Assembly: GCF_003846175.1 (NCBI RefSeq)
Contig: NZ_ML123048.1
Coordinates: 742,222 to 806,221 of the forward strand
Source of the DNA: Streptomyces sp. ADI95-17
GTDB taxonomy: Bacteria; Actinomycetota; Actinomycetes; Streptomycetales; Streptomycetaceae
Direction: 5' to 3'
Length of the DNA: 64,000 bases
A program made the position numbers and the translations under genes. Positions 59,121 through 64,000 of this stretch are shown here, piece after piece (the first letter of the stretch is position 1; the number at the start of each line of letters is the position of its first letter). Under the pieces are notes generated by a model. That model saw only the letters and a list, made by a program, of their open reading frames with translations. It did not search any database and was not told where the DNA came from.

Positions 59121-61091
59121 GGAGAAATCTGCGACGTTCTTCTTGGTGACGACCTTGACCGGCACCTTCACCATGCCGGCGACCTTCTTCCCCTCTGCCG
59201 CCTTCACCGCGTTCTGCACGGCGATCCGGCCGAGTTCGTTCGGCTGCTGGGCCACGGACGCGTACAGCGTGCCTGCGCCGACCGCCTTCAGGCCGTCGGG
59301 AGTTCCGTCGAATCCGACGACGGACACCGACTTGCCCGCCTTGCTGCCGAGCGCCCTGACCGCGCCGAGCGCCATCTCGTCGTTCTCGGCGAAGACACCG
59401 GTGATCCCGGGGTGGGACTGGAGCAGGTTGGTCATGACGTCCAGGCCCTTCGTGCGGTCGAAGTCCGCCGGCTGCCTGGCGACGACCTTGATGCCCGGAT
59501 ACGCCTTGAGCCCCTCGGCGAAGCCGGCTCCGCGCTCGCGGCTGGCCGAGGTGCCGGCCGTCCCCTGCAGCACGACGATGCTGCCCTTGCCTCCGAGCCG
59601 GTCGGCCAGTGCCTTGGCGGCGAGCCTGCCACCTGCCACGTTGTCGGATGCCACGAGTGTGGCGGTCCGTGCCTTGTTGACCCCTCGGTCGGCGGCGATC
59701 ACCGGGATGTCCGCCTTGTTGGCGCCCCGGACGGCGGGGCCCGCCGCATCCGAGTCCACCGGATTGACGATGATCGACTTCACGCCGGAACTCGTGAAGT
59801 TCTGGAGCTGGTTGGCCTGCTGCGAGGCATCGTTCTGCGCATCGGTGACAGTGAGGTCGACCCCGGCCGCCCTGGCCTCGGCCTGCGCGCCCGCCTTCAT
59901 CTGCACGAAGAAGGGATTGTTGAGTGTGGAGAGCGACATGCCCACCTTGGTGTTGCCGCCGGAGGAGCCTGAGTTGAGGTAGGACACCCCGCCCACGACG
60001 ACGGCCACGCACACTGCGGCGATGCCGAACTTCAGCGCTCCCGCTCCCTTGCGGCCCGATCCCGGCGACCCCGGCGCGGCGGACGAACCGCCCGGGGCGG
60101 CGGCGCCGGATCCGGCCTTGCGACGGACCGTGTCCAGCAGCACCGCGAGGGCGATGACGACACCGATGACGACCTGCTGCCAGAAGGCGGACACGGAGAG
60201 GAGGTTCAGCCCGTTGCGCAGCACGGCGAGGATGAGCGCGCCGATCAGTGTGCCGGACGCCTTGCCGACACCGCCGGCGAGGCTGGCGCCGCCGATGACG
60301 ACCGCGGCGATCGCGTCGAGTTCGTACCCCTGCGCGGCCTGCGGCTGCGCGGAGGTCAGCCGGGAGGCGAGGACGATACCCGCGACCGCGGCGAAGAGCC
60401 CGGAGAGGGCGTAGATGGCCAGCTTCTGCCGCTTGACGCGCAGTCCGGAGAGCCGGGCCGCCTCCTCGTTGCCGCCGATCGCGTACATCGAACGGCCGAT
60501 GTAGGTACGGGCGAGGATCAGCGCCGCGATCAGTCCCATCACGACCATCACGAGGACGGGGACGGGCAGCCAGCCACCGAGCGTGTCGCCGAGCACGGAG
60601 ACCGGGTCGGGGAAGTCGATCGGCTTGCCCTGGGAGATGACCAGGGACAGACCCCGCGCGATGGACAGCATCGCGAGCGTCGCGATGAACGGTGGCAGTT
60701 TGCCGTACGAGACGAGGGCCCCGTTGACGAAGCCGCAGGCGATGCCGGTGGCGACGGCGAGGACGAGCGCCAGCCAGACCGGCAGCCCCTGTGAGGTGGC
60801 CGACCAGGCGAGGACCGTCGCGGAGAGCGCGGCCACCGAGCCGACGGACAGGTCGATGCCCGCCGACACGATGACGAAGGTGACGCCGAACGCGAGGATC
60901 GCGGTGACGGCGGCCTGTACACCGACGTTCAGCAGGTTCTGGGTGGTCAGGAAGTCGCCGGAGAGCAGCGACATCGCCACCAGGAGTACGACCAGGGCGC
61001 TCAGGGCGCCGTTGTCGAGCAGGAGCCGGCGGACCGTGCGCCCTGCGGCGCCACTGGCGCCCGTATCGCTCTTGAGCGTGTCAGTGGCCAC
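59118..61091 (-). CDS. rbsCB: Ribose ABC transporter: permease fused to binding protein (RbsC-RbsB)
   Basis: 657 residues in one frame. Residues 1-330 are an RbsC permease (about eight to ten helices, with AGIDLSVGSVAALSATVLAW and the YAIGGNEEAARLSGLRV cytoplasmic loop). A Gly/Ser/Ala-rich linker (about 330-350) and one more transmembrane helix (about 353-372) lead to an RbsB-type periplasmic-binding domain (KVGMSLSTLNNPFFVQM, IIVNPVDSDAAGPAV, VFAENDEMALGAVRAL, VVGFDGTPDGLKAV). In most bacteria these are two proteins. Fusion tethers the ribose receptor at 1:1 to its permease. GTG 61091 overlaps the rbsA end by 11 bp. Confidence 0.92.
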   Translation of the reverse strand: MATDTLKSDTGASGAAGRTVRRLLLDNGALSALVVLLVAMSLLSGDFLTTQNLLNVGVQAAVTAILAFGVTFVIVSAGIDLSVGSVAALSATVLAWSATSQGLPVWLALVLAVATGIACGFVNGALVSYGKLPPFIATLAMLSIARGLSLVISQGKPIDFPDPVSVLGDTLGGWLPVPVLVMVVMGLIAALILARTYIGRSMYAIGGNEEAARLSGLRVKRQKLAIYALSGLFAAVAGIVLASRLTSAQPQAAQGYELDAIAAVVIGGASLAGGVGKASGTLIGALILAVLRNGLNLLSVSAFWQQVVIGVVIALAVLLDTVRRKAGSGAAAPGGSSAAPGSPGSGRKGAGALKFGIAAVCVAVVVGGVSYLNSGSSGGNTKVGMSLSTLNNPFFVQMKAGAQAEARAAGVDLTVTDAQNDASQQANQLQNFTSSGVKSIIVNPVDSDAAGPAVRGANKADIPVIAADRGVNKARTATLVASDNVAGGRLAAKALADRLGGKGSIVVLQGTAGTSASRERGAGFAEGLKAYPGIKVVARQPADFDRTKGLDVMTNLLQSHPGITGVFAENDEMALGAVRALGSKAGKSVSVVGFDGTPDGLKAVGAGTLYASVAQQPNELGRIAVQNAVKAAEGKKVAGMVKVPVKVVTKKNVADFS

Positions 61092-62643
61092 GGGGGCTCT
61101 CCTCTTCGTTCACGGTCGGATCCGCCGCCGTAGTTGTTGTGGGCGCTGTCGTGGGGGCCGCGCCGACGGCGAGGGCCATCACGGCGTCCTGGGTCGCTTC
61201 GTGGGCGGGGAGTTCTCCCGCGATCCGGCCCTGGGACATGACCAGCACCCGGTCGCTCATGCCGAGGACTTCGGGCAGGTCGCTGGAGATCATCAGAACC
61301 GCATGGCCCGATGCGGTCAGCTCGTTGATGAGCTGGTAGATCTCGACCTTGGCGCCGACATCGATCCCACGGGTGGGTTCGTCGAGGATCAGCACTCTGG
61401 TGTCGGCGAGCAGCCACTTCCCGATGACGACCTTCTGCTGGTTGCCGCCGGAGAGCGTACGGACGTGCTGGCCGAGACCTGCCATCCGTACGCCGAGCTG
61501 TTCTGCGATCCGGGCCGCGGCCACGCGCTGTCCCTTGAGGTCCACGAGTCCGGACCGGCTCGCCGAGCGCAGGGTGACCAGGCCCAGGTTCTCCTGCACC
61601 GAGGCGTCGAGCACCAGGCCCTGCCCCTTGCGGTCCTCGGGCACGAGGCCGATTCCGGCGCCCATCGCGGCGGTGACGTCGTGCTTGGCCAGCCGCTCGC
61701 CGCGTACGTCGACCGTGCCCCCGTCGTAGGGGTCGGCGCCGAAGACCGCGCGGGCGACCTCGGTGCGGCCCGCGCCGACGAGGCCGGCGAGACCGACCAC
61801 CTCTCCGGCCCGTACCTCGAAGCTGATGTCGTGGAAGACGCCGTTGCGCGTCAGACCGCGCACCGAGAGCAACGGGTCGCCGGTTTCCGGGCGTTCACGG
61901 GGGTACTGCTGGTCGATGCTGCGTCCCACCATCAGCTGTACGAGTTCCGCCTCGGGCGTCGAGGCGGGGACCTGGTCGATGGACCGGCCGTCGCGCAGCA
62001 CCGTGACCCGGTCGCCGAGTGCCGCGATCTCTTCGAGGTGGTGGGTGATGAAGACGACCCCCACCCCGTCCTCGCGCAGCTGCCGCACGATCCGGAAGAG
62101 CTTGTCGACCTCTTCCGAGGTGAGGACGGCGGTCGGCTCGTCCATGATCAGCACGCGGGCGTCCAGACTGAGCGCCTTGGCGATCTCCACCATCTGGAGC
62201 CGGGCGATGCCCAGTTCACGGACCTTGGCCTTCGGCGAGACGTGCAGGCCGACCCGGTGCAGGAGCACCTCGGCGTCCGACTCCATGCGGCGCCGGTCGA
62301 TCATTCCGAAGCGGCGCGGCTGCCGGCCGAGGAAGATGTTCTCGGCCACCGTCAGATCGGGCACCAGGTTGAACTCCTGGTAGATCGTGGCGATGCCGAG
62401 CCGTTCGGCGTCCTGCGCGCTGTGGATGCGGACCTCGCGGCCCTTGGCGAAGATCCGTCCGCTGTCCGGGCGGTAGGCACCGGAGAGCATCTTGATGAGT
62501 GTGCTCTTACCCGCTCCGTTCTCACCGAGCAGGACATGCACCTCGCCGCTGCGCAGGTCGAAGTCCACACTGTCCAGCGCGACCACACCGGGGAAGGTCT
62601 TGCGTACGCCTTCGATGCGCAGCAACTCGTCCGGCTTGCTCAC
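61081..62643 (-). CDS. rbsA: Ribose ABC transporter ATP-binding protein
   Basis: 520 residues with two ABC domains, as in all RbsA proteins. Domain 1: GENGAGKST, a diverged signature (LGIARLQMVEIAKAL), LIMDEPTA. Domain 2: degenerate P-loop (GLVGAGRTE), intact LSGGNQQKV and LILDEPTRGID. It drives ribose uptake with the RbsCB fusion. GTG 62643 overlaps the rbsR stop (GTGA). The C-terminal 25 residues are Thr/Ala-rich. Confidence 0.96.
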   Translation of the reverse strand: MSKPDELLRIEGVRKTFPGVVALDSVDFDLRSGEVHVLLGENGAGKSTLIKMLSGAYRPDSGRIFAKGREVRIHSAQDAERLGIATIYQEFNLVPDLTVAENIFLGRQPRRFGMIDRRRMESDAEVLLHRVGLHVSPKAKVRELGIARLQMVEIAKALSLDARVLIMDEPTAVLTSEEVDKLFRIVRQLREDGVGVVFITHHLEEIAALGDRVTVLRDGRSIDQVPASTPEAELVQLMVGRSIDQQYPRERPETGDPLLSVRGLTRNGVFHDISFEVRAGEVVGLAGLVGAGRTEVARAVFGADPYDGGTVDVRGERLAKHDVTAAMGAGIGLVPEDRKGQGLVLDASVQENLGLVTLRSASRSGLVDLKGQRVAAARIAEQLGVRMAGLGQHVRTLSGGNQQKVVIGKWLLADTRVLILDEPTRGIDVGAKVEIYQLINELTASGHAVLMISSDLPEVLGMSDRVLVMSQGRIAGELPAHEATQDAVMALAVGAAPTTAPTTTTAADPTVNEEESPRGH

Positions 62644-63656
62644 AAGTTGCTCCTCTGGTCCGAAGCGGGCTCGCCGCAGGAACGGCGTACGACGAGACGG
62701 GCGGGAAGGGTGACGGACTGCGGGGACCGGCCCTCGACCATGTCGACCAGCGCACGGACGGCGGCGCGGCCGAGTTCACCGGTCGGCTGGGCGATCGCCG
62801 TGATCGGCGGATCGGTGTGGACGAACCACGGGATGTCGTCGAAGGCGGCGAGCCCCGTGTCCTGCGGGACGCGCAGACCGGCCGCCCGGATGGCGTCCAG
62901 CGCGCCGAGTGCCATCAGGTTGTCGGCGGCGAAGACGACCTCGGGCGGCTCGGGAAGCGCCAGGAAGCGTTCGGTGACGCGCCGGCCGCTGTCCGCCTGG
63001 AAGTCGCCCTGGCCGATGTAGACCTCGGGCAGATCGAGTTCGTACGCGTGCAGCGCCTCGCGGAAGGCCTCGACTCGTTCGTTGCCCGTGGTGGTGGCCG
63101 CTGGGCCGGCGATGATGGCGAGTCTGCGGTGGCCGAGTGCGTGCAGATGGGCGACCAGGTCCCGGATCGCGTGGCGGCCGTCGGCGCGTACGACGGGGAC
63201 GTCGACGCCGGGCATCCAGCGGTCCACGAAGACCATCGGCGTACCGCCGCGCGACACCTCGGCCATGAGCGGGGAGTCGCCGTCGGCGGGCGAGACGAGG
63301 AGCCCGTCGATCCTGCGGTCGAGGAGTGTGCGGACGTGATGGTCCTGAAGCTCCGGCCGCTCGTCCGCGTTGCCGATGATGACGCTGTAGCCGAGGGCGC
63401 GGGCCTCCTCCTCGACGAAGCGGGCCAGTTCGGTGAAGTACGGGTTGAGCACATCACTGATGACCAGGCCGAGGGTGCGCGTCTGATCGGTGCGCAGCGA
63501 GCGGGCGACGGCGTTGGGCCGGTAGCCGAGGGCGTCGACGGCGGCGAGGACCCGGGTCCGTGCGTCCGGGCTGACGGAGGGATGACTGTTGAGAACACGG
63601 GAGACCGTGGCGACAGAGACCCCTGCCTGAGCCGCGACGTCCTTGATGCTCGTCAT
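62640..63656 (-). CDS. rbsR: LacI-family repressor of the ribose operon
   Basis: 338 residues. LacI HTH (TSIKDVAAQAGVSVATVSRVLNS) with hinge PNAVARSL, and a periplasmic-binding-like effector domain (TLGLVISDVLNPYFTELARFVEEEA; VVFAADNLMALGALDAIRAAGLRVPQDTGLAAFDD). It is the first gene of the operon and should repress it until ribose binds. ATG 63656 follows AAGGAGG. Two operator-like sites lie 57-92 bp upstream. Confidence 0.95.
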   Translation of the reverse strand: MTSIKDVAAQAGVSVATVSRVLNSHPSVSPDARTRVLAAVDALGYRPNAVARSLRTDQTRTLGLVISDVLNPYFTELARFVEEEARALGYSVIIGNADERPELQDHHVRTLLDRRIDGLLVSPADGDSPLMAEVSRGGTPMVFVDRWMPGVDVPVVRADGRHAIRDLVAHLHALGHRRLAIIAGPAATTTGNERVEAFREALHAYELDLPEVYIGQGDFQADSGRRVTERFLALPEPPEVVFAADNLMALGALDAIRAAGLRVPQDTGLAAFDDIPWFVHTDPPITAIAQPTGELGRAAVRALVDMVEGRSPQSVTLPARLVVRRSCGEPASDQRSNL

Positions 63657-63712
63657 GTCCGGACCACCTCCTTGTGGTTTCCGTGAGCCTCGAAACCAGC
63701 GGGCCGGAGCCG

Positions 63713-63748
63713 TGGAATCGATTACACGGAAGATTGGAAACGATTACA
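63713..63748. promoter_or_regulatory. Two LacI-type operators of the ribose operon
   Basis: TGGAATCGATTACA (63713-63726) and TGGAAACGATTACA (63735-63748), identical in 13 of 14 bases, each near-palindromic about a central CG as LacI-family sites are. Centres are 22 bp apart, two helical turns, so both lie on one face. Confidence 0.7.
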
Positions 63749-63952
63749 CGACCGGAAACAAGCCCCCACCCGCAGTCCGAGACCGGATCGTGACGAGCGA
63801 CGAGCAGCGAGCGATAGCGGCGAGCAGCCGGCGATGCCCGGCAAGTGGCGAACGGCGCGGAAGCCGGAGAGGACGAGGCGCCGCGTACGGGAGCGGGGGC
63901 ACGGCATCACATGTGAAATCCCGCATCGCCGCGCGGGCCAGAGAACGCAAAA

Positions 63953-63980
63953 TGCCGACCGGGAAGATTCCCGACCGGCA
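63953..63980. terminator. Probable terminator near the right edge
   Basis: TGCCGACCGGGAA pairs with TTCCCGACCGGCA at 11 of 13 positions. It may end a gene that lies beyond the window. Confidence 0.5.
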
Positions 63981-64000
63981 CTTGACTGGTTTCCTGCTGG

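Larger units (their letters stand above)
63657..64000. other. Right-end region, no supported gene
   Basis: 344 bp. It holds the rbsR ribosome site and the two operators. The region from about 63770 to 63900 is rich in GAGC/GGCGA strings and shows no supported coding sequence. A hairpin near the right edge is listed separately. Confidence 0.5.

Noticed and set aside
63722..63950. Two 60-70 codon minus-strand ORFs at the right end
   Set aside because: They overlap the LacI operators and each other, with no ribosome site or domain.

Overview
The window is chromosomal DNA of a high-GC actinomycete, almost certainly Streptomyces. The reasons are very strong G/C bias at codon third positions, frequent GTG starts, GTGA/ATGA start-stop overlaps, a complete conservon (cvnABCDE), four cytochromes P450, mycothiol-dependent and DUF574 (PF04672) families, and only one in-frame TTA codon found by eye in all the genes called. 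I see no rRNA, tRNA, CRISPR array, insertion sequence or integrase. Most of the window looks like ordinary chromosome with several small accessory islands.

Layout. 1-2366: end of a VWA gene and a SWIM zinc-finger gene. 2326-3672: family 4 phospho-glycosidase. 3804-8408 (minus): a conservon in the order cvnA-B-C-D-E, with a TTA codon in cvnC and a P450 lacking the K-helix EXXR motif. 8763-9572: IclR regulator. 9701-11062 (minus): a stand-alone short threonyl-tRNA synthetase behind what reads as a classical attenuator, with a 16-residue leader peptide holding three consecutive Thr codons and mutually exclusive hairpins. 11137-13340: MarR-FUSC efflux operon. 13490-15766: glyoxalase-like protein and PcaB-like lyase. 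15821-19602: GntR regulator, CodA-like amidohydrolase and divergent APC permease around a palindromic operator. 19650-20264: acetyltransferase. 20325-23539: XRE-cupin regulator divergent from an arylsulfotransferase-like protein and an NCS2 permease. 23669-25465: membrane protein, DUF3105 and DUF305. 25551-29688: xylose module (ROK regulator, xylA, xylB). 29752-31874: exported VWA pair.

32053-33420: P450. 33725-34661: exported DUF4232 protein and an unknown. 34870-37442: a P450 pair resembling those in conservons but without cvnABCD; the first member has lost both the K-helix Arg and the I-helix acid. 37854-40526: secreted GH31 glucosidase. 40595-41461: DUF574 methyltransferase. 41706-48483: GtrA-like protein, TagF-like transferase, a STAND/TPR protein with a degenerate P-loop, and an EccA-like TPR-AAA+ ATPase outside any type VII locus. 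48517-50703: mycothiol-dependent isomerase family protein and a sphingomyelinase. 50849-54882: two-component system, a wall-anchored-looking protein and a lipoprotein-type sortase. 54971-56766: two tandem ATP-grasp ligases. 57032-57595: HAD-like protein. 57655-63656: a ribose operon, rbsR-A-(CB fusion)-K-D, under a LacI regulator with two operator-like sites 22 bp apart.

The strongest leads are the Thr attenuator, the TTA codon in the conservon, the two P450s that lost normally invariant residues, the GH31 start region (a 16-bp palindrome where a naive start would fall), and the STAND/EccA-like/glycosyltransferase block. All motif matches were made by eye; no database search was possible.
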